A stretch of 64,000 bases of DNA, from the NCBI GenBank assembly GCA_015179025.1, contig WHUX01000011.1, forward strand, positions 682,001 through 746,000. The letters run 5' to 3'. This stretch comes from Terfezia claveryi (Eukaryota > Ascomycota > Pezizomycetes > Pezizales > Pezizaceae). The notes under the pieces were generated by a model. The model did no database searches and was not told where the DNA came from. It was given only the letters and a program-made list of their open reading frames with translations. Below, piece after piece: positions 23,230 through 34,799 of this stretch (the first letter of the stretch is position 1; every line of letters begins with the position of its first letter). The translations under genes and the position numbers were made by a program.

Positions 23230-25782
23230 CTACTGTAACGCCATCCTCTCCTGCCTCTTCTTCTCTTCCTCCCTCTTCAGCTTTCTAAAAAACGCGCTCG
23301 GCCCCTTCTGCGCCCCCACCCTCAATTCCTTATTCCTACTCCTATTCGTCTCTGTATAGGCCATATCCTCGCCACCCGCCAACTCACTCAGCCTGCCACC
23401 AAACCTCCTGACCTGGATGACCTTCCCCTTCGGCCCCCTCACGCTCGTCCCATCCTCCCTCATCCTCCCGCCGTCAAAGTCCTCCGCAACAATCTCCCCC
23501 GCGCCCTCATTCTGCAGCATCACCTCCTGCAGTAACTCCCTCCGCTCCGCGGCAGTAGCGTATGCTAGGCCGGGGAGATTCTCTATCCCTTGCAGGTGCG
23601 TGATGACTTTGAACGCGTATCCTTGGTCGACGAGGAAGGCCTGGCGTTTGGAGGAGTAGTACATTTCCTGGGTATCCTTCGAGACGAGGGAGTAAAAGAA
23701 TGCATTAAAACCTTCGTCGTTTCGGCGTTTTGCTCGGAGGATACGTCCCAGGCGCTGCGCCTCCTGGCGGCGGGAACCGTAGTGCGAGGAGATTTGGATG
23801 AGGCATGTCGCCTCGGGAAGGTCCAGGGAGGTATCTCCGATCTTGCTCAAAAAGATGGTGTTGACTTGGTCGTTGAGCTGGAAGTTCTCCAGAATGCGCA
23901 TCCGCTCGGATTGAGGGGTATTTCCGTAGATGAATGCCTTGCCGAGCTTGAGTGCGTATGCTTGGAGTGCGTAGACGTTATCACTAAAGACGATGATCTT
24001 GTCTCCGCGCTTCTCGTGGTAATCAATCAGGTACTGACAGGCCTGGAACTTTCTCGGATTCATAATATACAGGAGCACACGCTTCCTTGTTGAGGAGTTG
24101 AGGTACTCCTGGTAAAACTCCGTTGTCATCGGACACCATACCTCAGCGCACTGCACCTTTGCAATATGTCCCTGCTCGCTCAACTCCATCCAATTGGCCT
24201 CGTACAACTTTGGTCCAATCAAAAAGTTCAAATCCTTGATTTTATCGTCCTCTCTAAGCAATGTAGCCGTCAAGCCAAGTTTCGAATGTGCTGCAATACC
24301 AGACACGACCTTTCGAAAGATCGAGGCCGGGACGACGTGGACCTCGTCAAGAATCATCAAACCCCATTCCCGGCCTTGCAAGAAATCCATCATCTTTTGC
24401 GAGTCATAAGACCTGTTTCGTGAATTCGTAACCATAGAATAAGTCGACACAATGATGCCCGCATCTCCTCTAAACTTTTCCTTCGCCTCGGAAGTGAACA
24501 CGGCAATTTGATCTGGGTTAATATTCGACCATTTGATGAATTCGTTCCTCCACTGCACCACACTCATAGAGCTCGTACACAGTACGACAACGCTCTTCTT
24601 GATTGTGCACGCCGCTGTGATCCCTACCAGCGTCTTGCCAGCCCCACACGGCAGCACAATAATCCCACTCTTGGCTCTCCCGTTACCAAACATTTTACTC
24701 AAACTCTTTTCCTGGTACGGCCGAATCTGCGCTTGGGGCTTTAGATCTATTTCCAGATTAAGATTCCTGCTGTCATTCCTAAAATCATACTCCTCTAAAA
24801 TTGGGCATTCCAGGAGCAAACACTGTTTCTGCACCGTCTCGACGGCTTCGGTTGGAATAATAAACGAGTGGACCGCATCCTCGTCCTCGTCCTCATCCTC
24901 ATCACCCTCTTGCAACCCGGTGACACTAGCGAACAAGTCCTGCACGGGCTCGCCGTGCGGCGCCGGTCCCGTATTTCCCTGAGTAATCCCCGCCTGTGCC
25001 GCCCCAGCGGCATTCTTCGTCCCGGGGATGACCAACGTCCCCATCTTGGGCGCCTTTTCCTTCATCACTTCATCCCCCACCTCCATCCTCAGCGGCCCAA
25101 TAACCGGATCATGCAACAACCGCTGCAACATGCGCGGGTCCGAGCTTTCCACATGGTACCGATTATTCTTGAGAACCAGCTTGACCTTCCCATAACTCTT
25201 TGAACAGTTGTATATAAACTGTCTGATGTTCTCCGGAATAGGCATCTTGCACAGCCGATCCAGCACACCTATGATATCCTTTGGATCCAACCCCACGGAC
25301 ACCGCAGCGTAGAGGCTATGCGGCGTAAGCTTATACTCGTGCAAATACGTCGGCCGACTAATGGGCTCTGCAATCGTCGTCAAAAAATCCTGCGCCTGGC
25401 CCGCCAGGGGGGAAAAACTCTCAAACACAATCTTTGCATTGCGGGGACTAATCCAGAGCGGTCTCGCAGCATGATCAGGTTTGAGCTTCAACCAACTAAA
25501 GTCGTCCTGGTTGAACAAATGCGACACTGAGTCGTAGGTCTTTGGGGCCTTTGTGAGCTGATACGATTCAACGCTGAATTTCTCCGCGGCATCGGATGCG
25601 AGCTTTTCCTTTTCCCTTTGCAGCTTCTCCTTTTCATTCCGTGGCAGCTCACCTTCGTCCGCGTGGGCGTCGGCAAATTCGCCGTCGCTGAGGTTGGGCG
25701 TGGGGGTGTTGATCTCGGGTTTGGTTCGTTTGGAAGAGCCGGCAGGTTTGGGGGGGGCGGCCGCACGCTTCTTTGGAGGCAT
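23230..25782 (-). CDS. ssl2: TFIIH subunit, XPB/Rad25-type DNA helicase/translocase
   Basis: Uninterrupted 850-residue ORF, close to yeast Ssl2 (843). The protein is the 3'-to-5' translocase of TFIIH, used for promoter opening and nucleotide excision repair. It has a basic, Lys-rich N-terminus (nuclear localisation likely), then the XPB N-terminal domain (about 75-235). An acidic insert (293-303) and the helicase core follow: Walker A PCGAGKT (378-384), DEVH box (479-482), TATL after GLTATL, and motif [13 protein letters not shown]. The C-terminal tail is Gly/Arg/Lys-rich. The start Met has the expected MPPKKR beginning. It shares a divergent promoter region with the small gene at 26.6 kb. 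Confidence 0.97.
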   Translation of the reverse strand: MPPKKRAAAPPKPAGSSKRTKPEINTPTPNLSDGEFADAHADEGELPRNEKEKLQREKEKLASDAAEKFSVESYQLTKAPKTYDSVSHLFNQDDFSWLKLKPDHAARPLWISPRNAKIVFESFSPLAGQAQDFLTTIAEPISRPTYLHEYKLTPHSLYAAVSVGLDPKDIIGVLDRLCKMPIPENIRQFIYNCSKSYGKVKLVLKNNRYHVESSDPRMLQRLLHDPVIGPLRMEVGDEVMKEKAPKMGTLVIPGTKNAAGAAQAGITQGNTGPAPHGEPVQDLFASVTGLQEGDEDEDEDEDAVHSFIIPTEAVETVQKQCLLLECPILEEYDFRNDSRNLNLEIDLKPQAQIRPYQEKSLSKMFGNGRAKSGIIVLPCGAGKTLVGITAACTIKKSVVVLCTSSMSVVQWRNEFIKWSNINPDQIAVFTSEAKEKFRGDAGIIVSTYSMVTNSRNRSYDSQKMMDFLQGREWGLMILDEVHVVPASIFRKVVSGIAAHSKLGLTATLLREDDKIKDLNFLIGPKLYEANWMELSEQGHIAKVQCAEVWCPMTTEFYQEYLNSSTRKRVLLYIMNPRKFQACQYLIDYHEKRGDKIIVFSDNVYALQAYALKLGKAFIYGNTPQSERMRILENFQLNDQVNTIFLSKIGDTSLDLPEATCLIQISSHYGSRRQEAQRLGRILRAKRRNDEGFNAFFYSLVSKDTQEMYYSSKRQAFLVDQGYAFKVITHLQGIENLPGLAYATAAERRELLQEVMLQNEGAGEIVAEDFDGGRMREDGTSVRGPKGKVIQVRRFGGRLSELAGGEDMAYTETNRSRNKELRVGAQKGPSAFFRKLKREEEKKRQERMALQ

Positions 25783-26566
25783 AGCCAGCAGTTGTGAAGG
25801 GGAAGCAGCTAAGCTCTCTGGTTATATATCCTGCTGCTGTCCTCCTATCCTGTCCTGCTATCCTGTACTGTCCTGCTGCGTATACGAGTTCGTCAAGGCG
25901 GAAGGATATAAATGTCCCCCAGGTGTTGTAAAAGGCGGTAAACCTCAGGCTCAAATGCAGACGATGTGCTTAGTAAGGGCGCCACATGCTTGCATATTTG
26001 TGCATATGTATTCCGCTTATTCATCAGCCAAGATATGTATTGTGTGCATAACTATAACGGGAAATCTATGACTAAGCTGCATATGGCTATGCAAGTTCAA
26101 CCTACATAAGCAAGCTACATTTCCACCAACACCAGAACATCGCGATAACTTTCTTATATCTCTCACTACTACAAAGGCAAACGGTTTCATCAACTGGGCC
26201 CTCTACAAGTCCATCACTCCAGACCCAAACCGCCGGGGGGCAGTCTATACGGAGATAGATAGATAGAAAGCAGCAAGGGGCAAAAAATAATCACCCAGAT
26301 CTAACTTACAGTTACATCAATGAACACTGTACGTTCTCCCCCCCCCAAAAAAAAATCCCCTACAAGAGAGCGCCCATTGAACATTGACATCACAACTGCG
26401 CGGATCGACCCGATGCTAACACCCGACCTCTTTCCCCCCCCCGTGCCTCCCCTTCCCACATATAGGTGAAATCTTTTTGGTAACCTTTGCCCAAACTCCC
26501 CCCACTCCTCACTCCCCTACTCCCCATTTCTCATACCAACTACAATGCGCGCCCATCTTCTAACCG
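25783..26566. other. Intergenic, 0.8 kb, divergent promoter region
   Basis: Between SSL2 (-) and the small DUF4748-like gene (+). The block next to SSL2 holds CCTGCT/ATCCTGT repeats (25828-25880); the block next to the small gene is C-rich. No gene seen. Confidence 0.6.
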
Positions 26567-26941
26567 GTGCCTTTACCTCCCCCCCTCGCCAAAACCAGGA
26601 TTGGCTGGGGCGCGCTGATCATCGCCGGTGGCGGCGCATACTACTACGCCAAACGGGACATCGACGCATCTCGCCGTGAGAAATTCCGCAAGCTCCAGCA
26701 CCAGCAGCAGCTCAATGCAAACCTTGAATACGACGCAACCCGCACCGGCAGTGTAAGCCAGCAAAATCTGCGCTCCCGCGGCTCTGACCACGACCCCGCT
26801 TTTGCTCCCTCGGAGGAAGCTACCGCGGACCCGGCGCCGACTAGACACGAGCCGGATACGAATGGACAGAGGGAGGTGGAAAAGAGCAAGTATGAGGCGG
26901 CAGTGCCGTATAGAACTAGAAAGGGGGATCGCTTTAGTTAG
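26567..26941 (+). CDS. Small single-TM protein, DUF4748-like; start codon unresolved
   Basis: The open frame encodes about 124 residues: a glycine-rich membrane segment (GWGALIIAGGGAYYYAKRDID) followed by a basic helix (RREKFRKLQHQQQLN) and a polar tail ending YRTRKGDRFS. This layout is typical of small fungal mitochondrial inner-membrane-type proteins annotated as DUF4748. No ATG starts this frame: it opens at a GTG directly after an in-frame TAA (26561). The nearest ATG (26545, good context ACAATG) lies one frame away and is separated from the TM segment by a seven-C run (26579-26585). Either a one-base homopolymer change broke or mis-reads the 5' end, or an upstream exon is missing from my model. 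Confidence 0.5.
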   Translation: MPLPPPLAKTRIGWGALIIAGGGAYYYAKRDIDASRREKFRKLQHQQQLNANLEYDATRTGSVSQQNLRSRGSDHDPAFAPSEEATADPAPTRHEPDTNGQREVEKSKYEAAVPYRTRKGDRFS

Positions 26942-27687
26942 TTTTGGGAGGGAAGGGAGAAGGGGGAGGATTCAAGTGGGAGGTGGGGTGAGGAGAAAAA
27001 GAGGGGCGAGGATATTGGATGGCTTGAGGAAGTCGGTACCTCGGATATGAATCATGGCTGTGCCAAAATATCAGTTACCGAGCAAAGGATGCTCATCGCA
27101 TGGCATCCATTTGAGATGGATATATGTCTTGTGGTTTTTATTTTTATTATTTAGTATTGTTTCCCTTCCGCCCTCACCACTCAATTAGATGTAATCTTTT
27201 ATCCTTGGGTATAATAGCCCCGGACAAGCTCGTACATATATATGTGAAAAATTGGAGAATTGAAAATATCACGAAAACACGAGGCCGTGATAATAAAATA
27301 AAAACAATTCTATTGCATTATTCTGAATGGCCTGAAATAGTAGCCACCTCTAGATATCTATACACTTTGCAAACTGAGCCCGTTCCGCAAGGTGTAAGCA
27401 AGTTGGGTACAGAAAACCCAATCTAATCAACCCACGTAAAAGGGAAGGAGGGGCACTGTGCGGAAATAAAGTAGAAAAAACACAACAAAGGCCCCTTCTA
27501 AAACACAGCTCTAATACCAATACCAGGAAAATTCTGTAAGGGAAAAGCCAACATGTTCCTCTCCAAAAGCAAAAGTAAAGCAAACTCCACGATTTCACGA
27601 ATTCAGATCACTTGCCCTAATTCCCTCCACTGAGTTCAAACCTCCATCATCCAACACTGCTCCCCCCAACCTCCCTTCATGTCGTCC
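26942..27687. other. Intergenic, 0.75 kb, convergent
   Basis: AT-rich 3' region between two small genes facing each other. No repeat or coding signal was noticed. Confidence 0.6.
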
Positions 27688-27993
27688 TTAATGACAGCAG
27701 TGATGCAAGCCTAGCCCCCCCTTCCCTCCATTCTCCCCAGTCGCCCCACTCTTACTCCTTTGCACTGCTGGAGCGACGAAGGGCAGTGTGCATGATCCAA
27801 CAATGTAACTGTATAGCATGACCGCCCGTGGGGACGCAGCATTAGGCCCCGGAGAAGAAGAAGAAGAGGAGGAGGAGGAGGAGGAGGGGTTGGATCGGGG
27901 GTTGGTTGTGCTGGAGGTACTTCGGCAGCGTAGATTTGCAGTTCTGCGGAGCGCAGGGCGGAAGGGTGAGAGGATGTGCATTGTGGTGCTCAT
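27688..27993 (-). CDS. Small, probably mitochondrial protein, not recognised
   Basis: A 101-residue ORF starting at MSTTMHILSPFRPALRRTANLRCRSTSS. This N-terminus is rich in Arg, Ser and Thr and free of acidic residues, as in a mitochondrial presequence. It is followed by a run of about eleven Ser encoded by a GGA/GAA repeat on the plus strand (27848-27890), then one hydrophobic segment (VMLYSYIVGSCTLPFVAPAV) and a Gly-rich tail ending HHCCH. The frame is open upstream to 28221, but that part looks like leader. I do not recognise the family; it could be a small respiratory-chain or assembly protein. Confidence 0.45.
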   Translation of the reverse strand: MSTTMHILSPFRPALRRTANLRCRSTSSTTNPRSNPSSSSSSSSSSSPGPNAASPRAVMLYSYIVGSCTLPFVAPAVQRSKSGATGENGGKGGLGLHHCCH

Positions 27994-30430
27994 TTTGGGA
28001 TTTAGGGTAATATATTCGGCGTATCGAGGTTTTAGAAGATCTTCGTGGGTCTCTCGAAATCTGTTGTCTAAGTTGTCTCGGGAACGGAAACCAATTCTTC
28101 GTGTTGTGATTGGCCCGAAAAATTTTAAACTCAAAACACCTTCAGCTAACAAGCTTTCGGAGCTATAGAATGACGGAGAAATAGTGAATAAGCAGACGTG
28201 GTGCCTATATATCCTCTCCAAATAATTGATTTCAATTTTCCTAGATCAGATCTGCACACAACACGTGAGAATCACCCTATGTCGCCCTATTTGATTTCAA
28301 CGCCGCTAGCAGCTTGCGTTACCGGTAAGGCAAGGCCAAACTCCAAGCGGGTATATAGAATGGCCCTGGCGAATTATGCAGTGTTGAGTGCGGTACGAGT
28401 CGTGAAGAGATCCCCGCAGAGATATAGAATGAGTCTCGTTAAGCAGGCCAGAAGTACCGAGTCAACCCTCGTAGAATCGAAGAGAGAAGTGTGCCGGTAA
28501 TCTGGGCTTACGCGTACGTGTGTCCTTGCCGCAGTCGTAGATGTATGCAGCAGCTTGTACTACCTAGAAGTAGGTGGTACGATACATAAGCTTCTCCCTG
28601 CGCTTGACGGCTTGGTTTATAGGATGGTGATTCAGGCTGTAAGCTGATCTCTGGGGCGAGAGAGATCTGAAAAGAGATGGGAAACGAGTTAAAAGATCTT
28701 GGTAGCTGGGGAGCACGACAGGCGTGATGGAAACTGGATGATGCTGGGGGCGAGGTAGAGAGGTTAAGTACGCAGATGCGAGGCCCAGTTGCCGGCGGTA
28801 GAGATCACTTGTCACTCTGCCTTCTTTTATATATCGGAGTTCGAGCTATCCAGGTACCTTCGTCGTTAGGCAGAAGCTGAATCAGAAGCGGCCCCTCTGA
28901 TCGCTGAGTGACTTTTGCGGCAACACGAGACAAACCGTCGAAGGGGACTGGTCTTTTGTGGCCAAGCTCACCTCACGTACGATATCATTCAATATACCAT
29001 GTCTCGGAGGTGCTTCGGGATTTTCCGCAGGGCTTTGCAACTTGCCTTTCTCTGACGGGTATCATTGCAAGTACAGAAGAAGGAGGTTCTACGGGAATCG
29101 CCTATCATCAATATTCGCAAACAGCCGGAAGCGAGTGTTTTTGGGCCCATAAGCCATAAGCCATAAGCCATAAGCCATAAGCCATAACGATAGCCCTCAG
29201 CTACATATGATATATATATATATATATATATTAGAGCGTGGTGGAGCTGGGCTGACAAGCAACCGCGTTACCTATCAATGCATGGCTGCTGCCGAATCAG
29301 AAGCTGCGGAATTCTGCTTACCTTGCATTCCCAATCCTCAGCTGGATAAATTAAGTGACCTCTACCCACTCATCCCACTCATCCCCGGTGCCTTGCCCCG
29401 CGCAGAGTGAGGAGATGTTCAACGTTGCGTGTTCTTGAGGATGTCTAGCTACATACTTTCCCACGCCCACAATACTACGGGTACAGCACTTTCCCCCCTT
29501 TCACCCCCCGAATTGCTCAATCAGGCAGTGTGCCTAAAAGGGCCTAGCTCTGCGCGGTGAGAATGCGAATTCCGGAGGGTGAGAGGCTCAGCTAGTCAAC
29601 ACTTTTCAACGCCGAAAATTGCGGGCCCAGCAGGATGGCCAGATGGCTACATTGAAGGGAACTTTTCTGCAGTCAAAACTACTTTGTAGTGCTTGGGGTC
29701 GGGTGATGGCCCATGAGATGCAGCTGCGGATCTGCAAATTGCAGCTGGTGGTCTAGGGCTAGGGCTGGGTGACGAAGCAGGAAAGGTTGGAATGCTTCAA
29801 AGTGAAAATAGCATCGTTATCGAACCACTTACCCATGTGTGTGGTTGCGAATTCAAGACTGACATTTTCCTTCAGCGTCCGTCCATACATACCTCCAGGG
29901 TTTGACTGTCAAATTTCTCAATAATTCCTAGAATACATCTCGCATGGTTCTGAAAATCTCATATAATCAACGTTGCAAAGTTGTCAGGGTAACTCTCTAG
30001 GTACAGTAGCTTCTCCATCCCAAAAACTGAAACAAACATTTCATTCTCTTGATACGATTCACTCAAGTTATGTAACCGCCGGAAGCTACGAATTCGGAGA
30101 CTACAGTCAGCCACGGTGGATCACTGGGTCACATTATTGCTGCATGTACATGACAGGTACTGAGGAAAAGAATACAATTGAAATCGAAGAGATACAAAAA
30201 AAGGCAGTGAAATGTGACGCCTAAAATCATGTACTCCAAAATGAATGTTACAGTATCAATAAACGAAGCATGCAGGTGACTCTTGTCAAAAAGCAAAACC
30301 CCTGTTCAGAACTCCATAACCGTTTGCCACCGCGCACCACAATAAGATGATACTATTTTGTAGTGCTACCAAATGCAAAAAAGAATGAAAATCTCGAATT
30401 AAATGGGTGGACACCGTTCATGCATTGGCA
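27994..30430. other. Intergenic, 2.4 kb
   Basis: Contains a heptamer array at 29147-29188, an (AT)n tract at about 29211-29231, and a TTACCCTGA copy (complement) at 29984. No coding frame with recognisable features. The far end is the 3' flank of the next minus-strand gene. Confidence 0.6.
29147..29188. repeat. (CCATAAG)6 heptamer tandem array
   Basis: Six head-to-tail 7-bp units, the first five identical and the last CCATAAC. Isolated in intergenic DNA. Confidence 0.95.
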
Positions 30431-31921
30431 TTACTTGCTCCAAAACCAACCCCATTTACGACCTTCAACTTGCGAATCATTCGACTGCGCCGCTGGTTCA
30501 TTCGGGGTGGCGCGGTTTTCATCCTCTTGAGAACGCTTTGCTTTGTTCACGTACTCGTAGGGCGTTTGCTTCGGAAGCGTGAAAATCACGGTATCCTCTT
30601 CATCAGATTGCTCTGCTCGTCTCGCCTCCTCAAAGAAGGGTGATCTCATGAGATAATCAAACACCCTACGCTCAAACTCATGTAGTTCCTTTTCCCCATC
30701 TTCATTGCCTCTGAAGCCACGATCTGATGAAACTTCAAAGATAGGGCCCTCCCCAGAGCCTCTGCCATCGTCTTCAGCACCAACCACACCCCTCCGGTTA
30801 CCCTGAATTGTGCGTATTGCATTTCCATCCGTTTGAGGGGTTCTGTGCTCATTCTCCACCCTCTCTTCAGTTCCATCAGAATATCGTGTGATTTTAACAG
30901 TTTTAGTAAATGTGGATCCGTTGGGAAAGGTCCGAGACTCCGTTGACGTGGAGGTGCTTGTGATACAGCGAGTAGCAGTACCTCGACCAGGGAGTGATTT
31001 GTCATTCGATGAGATGAGGTCAAGGTGCTCATAAAGATCTAGCTCATTTTCTGGCTCAGGATTGGCAACCTCTTCGGGTGGGGCTTGCAATGGAAGTGGG
31101 TGTTGCGTTTCATTCTCTGATATGACGTTCTCCACCCCACCATTTGCCTTGTCTTCAACCCTGCTATATTCACTGTTATAATGCCCACACACCTTCCTTC
31201 GCCACCTCAGCTCTTCATCCCGCATCCTTCGCCATTGATCAAACTCGTCTAGTCCCTCCTCTATTGGATCACGGGAACCGTGGTAGCAAGTCCGTGGCAG
31301 CCCCGCAAATGGAGAAAACATAAATGGGTGTAAAAGTCCAAAGAGAGACGGGAAAGGGTTGAATTGAAAGAGTTCATCCCTGTGAAATGAGCGTAACATC
31401 TGGCCATTTAGTCTCTCAATTTGTCGTTGGGCATCTGGGGAGTAGTAATCAGAATAGCCGTCACTGGAGGAGGACGATGATGGGAAGCGAAATACATATA
31501 TGGCCCTGCCGCTCCTTGGAGCTGTGGAAGATGTCGAGGACGGCGACGAAGATGAACCACCGGACTCTGCCTTGGCTTTGGCTCCCTCGGCAACCTTGAC
31601 CCCTCCTGCACCGCCATCTCGCTCGGCAATCCAAGTTGCCTTTATTTTCTGGATTTCCTCCATGGTTTTGCCTTCCAATCTTCCGTCGCCGTCACCATAG
31701 GCCCGTTCCTTTTTTGGTCTCAGCTCCTCATCAATTATGACCCAGGTTCCTCCTGCAGGAGGCGTAACCATAGATGGAAGTCCGATGAGGGAATGCAACA
31801 TAGAACTGATGTGCTGGTCTGTGAAGCGGCGGACATTTTGGCAAAAGTGGCCAAAGAAGTCATCTTCTCCATTCTTCTTGTTGTTGTTGGACATGACTGA
31901 AAGTGCCGGTGGCGACTGCAA
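30431..31921 (-). CDS. Acidic fungal protein of unknown function (496 aa)
   Basis: Continuous ORF with no intron. A second Met ten codons in (31894) is an equally good start. The N-terminal part has an amphipathic segment (DDFFGHFCQNVRRFTDQHISSMLHSLIGLPS), then TWVIIDEELRPKKE. The middle holds a Ser-rich stretch and a Phe/Pro-rich hydrophobic part (QFNPFPSLFGLLHPFMFSPFAGLP). A beta-like block TRTFPNGS-TKTVKITRYSDGTEERVENE follows. It recalls the imperative-type repeat seen in HAX-1/MLF-like and HSP40-client proteins, but this is only a resemblance. The C-terminus is FFEEARRAEQSDEED..TPYEYVNKAKRSQED and ends with several Trp (KWGWFWSK). The order of segments looks like a genuine fungal protein, but I cannot assign a function. 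Confidence 0.65.
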   Translation of the reverse strand: MQSPPALSVMSNNNKKNGEDDFFGHFCQNVRRFTDQHISSMLHSLIGLPSMVTPPAGGTWVIIDEELRPKKERAYGDGDGRLEGKTMEEIQKIKATWIAERDGGAGGVKVAEGAKAKAESGGSSSSPSSTSSTAPRSGRAIYVFRFPSSSSSSDGYSDYYSPDAQRQIERLNGQMLRSFHRDELFQFNPFPSLFGLLHPFMFSPFAGLPRTCYHGSRDPIEEGLDEFDQWRRMRDEELRWRRKVCGHYNSEYSRVEDKANGGVENVISENETQHPLPLQAPPEEVANPEPENELDLYEHLDLISSNDKSLPGRGTATRCITSTSTSTESRTFPNGSTFTKTVKITRYSDGTEERVENEHRTPQTDGNAIRTIQGNRRGVVGAEDDGRGSGEGPIFEVSSDRGFRGNEDGEKELHEFERRVFDYLMRSPFFEEARRAEQSDEEDTVIFTLPKQTPYEYVNKAKRSQEDENRATPNEPAAQSNDSQVEGRKWGWFWSK

Positions 31922-33154
31922 TGATGCTGGTGTAGCAAGACCAATGATGCTGCTGTCAAAGGCTTTTCAAAGCTATTGATGCCGAGTAGGTGGATATCTG
32001 GTGTATTATGTGCCTTTCAGTCTTTGCGAGATCAGTGGAGTCAAGATCAAGAACAAGAAATTATTTCAAAACGTTGAGTTCGAAACTGTTGGGGCGGGTT
32101 TTTAAAGTGGGACTGCACTAACAAGGGAGAGCTCCGTTCCAAGAAACTTCTACGGGATTGCTCGCCCGCCGCTTTACCCGCCGCTTTACCCGCCGCTCGA
32201 ACCAAACGCTGCGACCGGCTGGGTAGGTGAGAATCGTACATTATACCCGTCTGTACAGTACCTTAGTTACCTACCGATATCTGGGTAGGTATCCGTACTG
32301 CACTGCAACATACAGACGGGGGCTGATTCTACTCGTACATACATACAGTACCGTACCGTACCGTATGTACAGATGTACATTTCGCAGCACGATGCCGCAC
32401 TCGCACCCGGAGCAGAGCCGAAAACAAGCTGAGGCGATCTGGGAAGCACCTCTGGAGCCGCCTAGGAAGAGGTCAGGGTAATAGTACAGTATCTCGAACG
32501 AAAGTATGGGCCAGAATAAAGTGCTGACATCGTATGTATCACAGCACAGCACCTAACTATAGTCTACATACTGTACACTGTACAGATAGATGTAGCACGA
32601 CATCGGAATGAAGTCCTGCCACCAAAAAAGTAACCAGGCTGGGCCGGGCCACGAGAGCAGTCGGAATTATTGGAGGGGTTTTCTTTGCTTCCAATGGAAC
32701 TTTGCTTGCATAAATAGGAGTTTTTGCTGAGGCTACAAAGATACGGTACATACTGTACATACTCTACGGTACTCTATCTACGGTACTCTATCTACAGTAC
32801 TCCCTTTCTTTATCGAATATTGTTTCTATATACAATACAGTAGGCAAGTCCAGGCGTGCATAGTCCAACCAGAGCCAACCCCCTCCCCCCCAACACCGTG
32901 GGCAATCTTGCACGAAGGTTTTTGAGCGATTTAATGTTTGACTCAGACTGTTCACCATTGTTTCTTCCCAACGTTTTATACCTGCGACCTTCAGCTCAGC
33001 GTGCTCTGGAGTCTCTCTCTCTTGCTCTCTATATCCCAATCGTGAGGCTTGACCAGTGTGACTTCCCTGTTCAAATTATCTTGGCACTCGCCTGCCGCGT
33101 CGAACTGGAGGTTCCCCCAGTTCGTCAAGCCCATCACAAACAAAAGGCCTTTCG
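31922..33154. other. Intergenic, 1.2 kb, divergent promoter region rich in GTAC repeats
   Basis: Upstream of both the 496-aa protein gene (-) and TAF11 (+). It contains an 11-bp repeat CCGCTTTACCC (about 32166-32195), a cluster of TACTGTA/GTACCGTACC units (32310-32375 and 32560-32805) and a TTACCCTGA copy (complement) at 32473. The 80 bp before TAF11 are pyrimidine-rich. Confidence 0.6.
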
Positions 33155-34031
33155 ATGTCCTCACCACCAACACCACCACCACCACTACTACCAATACCAC
33201 CAGCTGGTTCCCCTCCACCGCCTCCGCAGCCTCCATCATCATCCAGCAACAAGCGCCGCATCTCGCTACCTAATGGCAGCCCAGCTGCTAAGAAGCACAA
33301 ACCCCATAGGAAGGCCTCGATTGTTGGCAGTCATCCCCTCCGTCAAACTTCGTTCCCGCCAGAGGAAGATCCAAACCGTGGAGAACGAAGTCCGAGTGTT
33401 GATTCTCTTGTTGGCGATGAAGTAACCGGCAGGCGTAGGCCAGTTGGCGGAGCGGCTGAGGCTGCAGAGGGTCCAGCACTCCATGAGGAAGAAGACGAAG
33501 AGGATAGGGGAGATGATTACGGCACTACAAGCTTGTTGGCAGATGGTATGCTAGGTGGGTTTGGGGAGGACGACGAGAGAAAGCAGAGGCTGGCGTTGCT
33601 TGTGGAGCATTTTGACGACGATCAACTGAGTCGATATGAGGCATATCGACGTTCCAATTTGAACAAAGCCGCCGTCAAGAAGGTAGCAATATAACCCCGA
33701 CTTATGCTGATCTCTCTCAAATAGCTCACATATTACATAGATTACAAACCAAACCCTCTCCCAATCTGTCACGGCAAATGTCGGTACCGTGATCGGCGGT
33801 TTCGCAAAAGTCTATGTCTGTGATATTGTCCAGAGTGCGTTGGAAATTCAGAATGATTGGGGTGACAAAGGCCCGCTACTACCAGATCATTTGAGGGAGG
33901 CAGCCAGGCGATATCGTATGGAGAGGCAAGGCGCGGTTGGCAATCGATATAATGGAGGAATGCATAATGGCCCGGGTCCAGGCCTTGGGGCAGACACGTT
34001 TGGTGGAGGGGTGACAAGGCTGTTCCGCTAA
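33155..34031 (+). CDS. taf11: TFIID subunit 11 (TAF11, TAFII28-like)
   Basis: Exons 33155-33682 and 33741-34031, with a 58-nt intron (GTAGCA..TAG), give 272 residues. The first 130 residues are Pro/Ser-rich, then acidic ([11 protein letters not shown]). The histone-fold domain crosses the intron: [21 protein letters not shown] in exon 1 and [34 protein letters not shown] in exon 2, followed by the conserved [18 protein letters not shown]11 pairs with TAF13 through this fold within TFIID and contacts TBP/TFIIA. The start is the first Met of the frame; the short tail is Gly-rich. Confidence 0.93.
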
Positions 34032-34799
34032 GGTTGGTGGGCCATGGTATGCGTCATCAAGGATTGGCAGTGAGGATAGCGAATCGGATCACCCATGATG
34101 GTCAAGACCTTCGCTTGGGCCCGGAGAAGTTCACTCTCCTCCGCTGAACTTCCCTTGGTCCTTAATTCTCTTACTAGGGTATTAGGGGTTTTTCCATTTT
34201 AATTTTCTCAGGTCTTGCTTGATTCAGCTGACCTTTTGAACGCATTGGGATGACAAATGTTTCAGACCTTTCGAGTGGTGTGCAAGTGGGCTTGTGCGGG
34301 TATTTCAAATACTCGCCGATCGATATATGGCTGGAGCAATCCAGAAATCTGGAGCGGATGCGCTGCATTGCGTCATAGGCGTAACAACAAAGACGTCAAC
34401 AGTCCAAATGTTCCAAATGTATATACAGAATAGATCAGTAATTCAGCAAATATTTTATACTTGCCCATCTCCCAATTGCTTGCGGGGGCCGGAGGAAGAA
34501 ACCCCCCGAATGATTCATCTTGACCCCAAGAGTTACTACGTGGTGATTTGCGCAGTGCACCATGCCGATCAAAGCCCGGAGGTCTACATAACTATATCCG
34601 CATTTTCTCTCCCCCCTCCCCCCTCCCCCAATACATTATTATGCTCAGAGTAATAATAGCTGGAGCATCTATAAATATTGTGCGACGAAGTAGCTTATAC
34701 CCAGTCGCACAGACTTCACATACAATACATCAAACCACCACACAAACACAAACACAAACACAAGCACAAGCAACACCACAGCAAATCCGAAAATCTACA
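34032..34799. other. Intergenic, 0.8 kb
   Basis: Between TAF11 and the questin-oxidase-like gene, both on the plus strand. It holds an (ACAAAC)n-type repeat just before the second gene (about 34741-34770). No gene seen. Confidence 0.65.
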
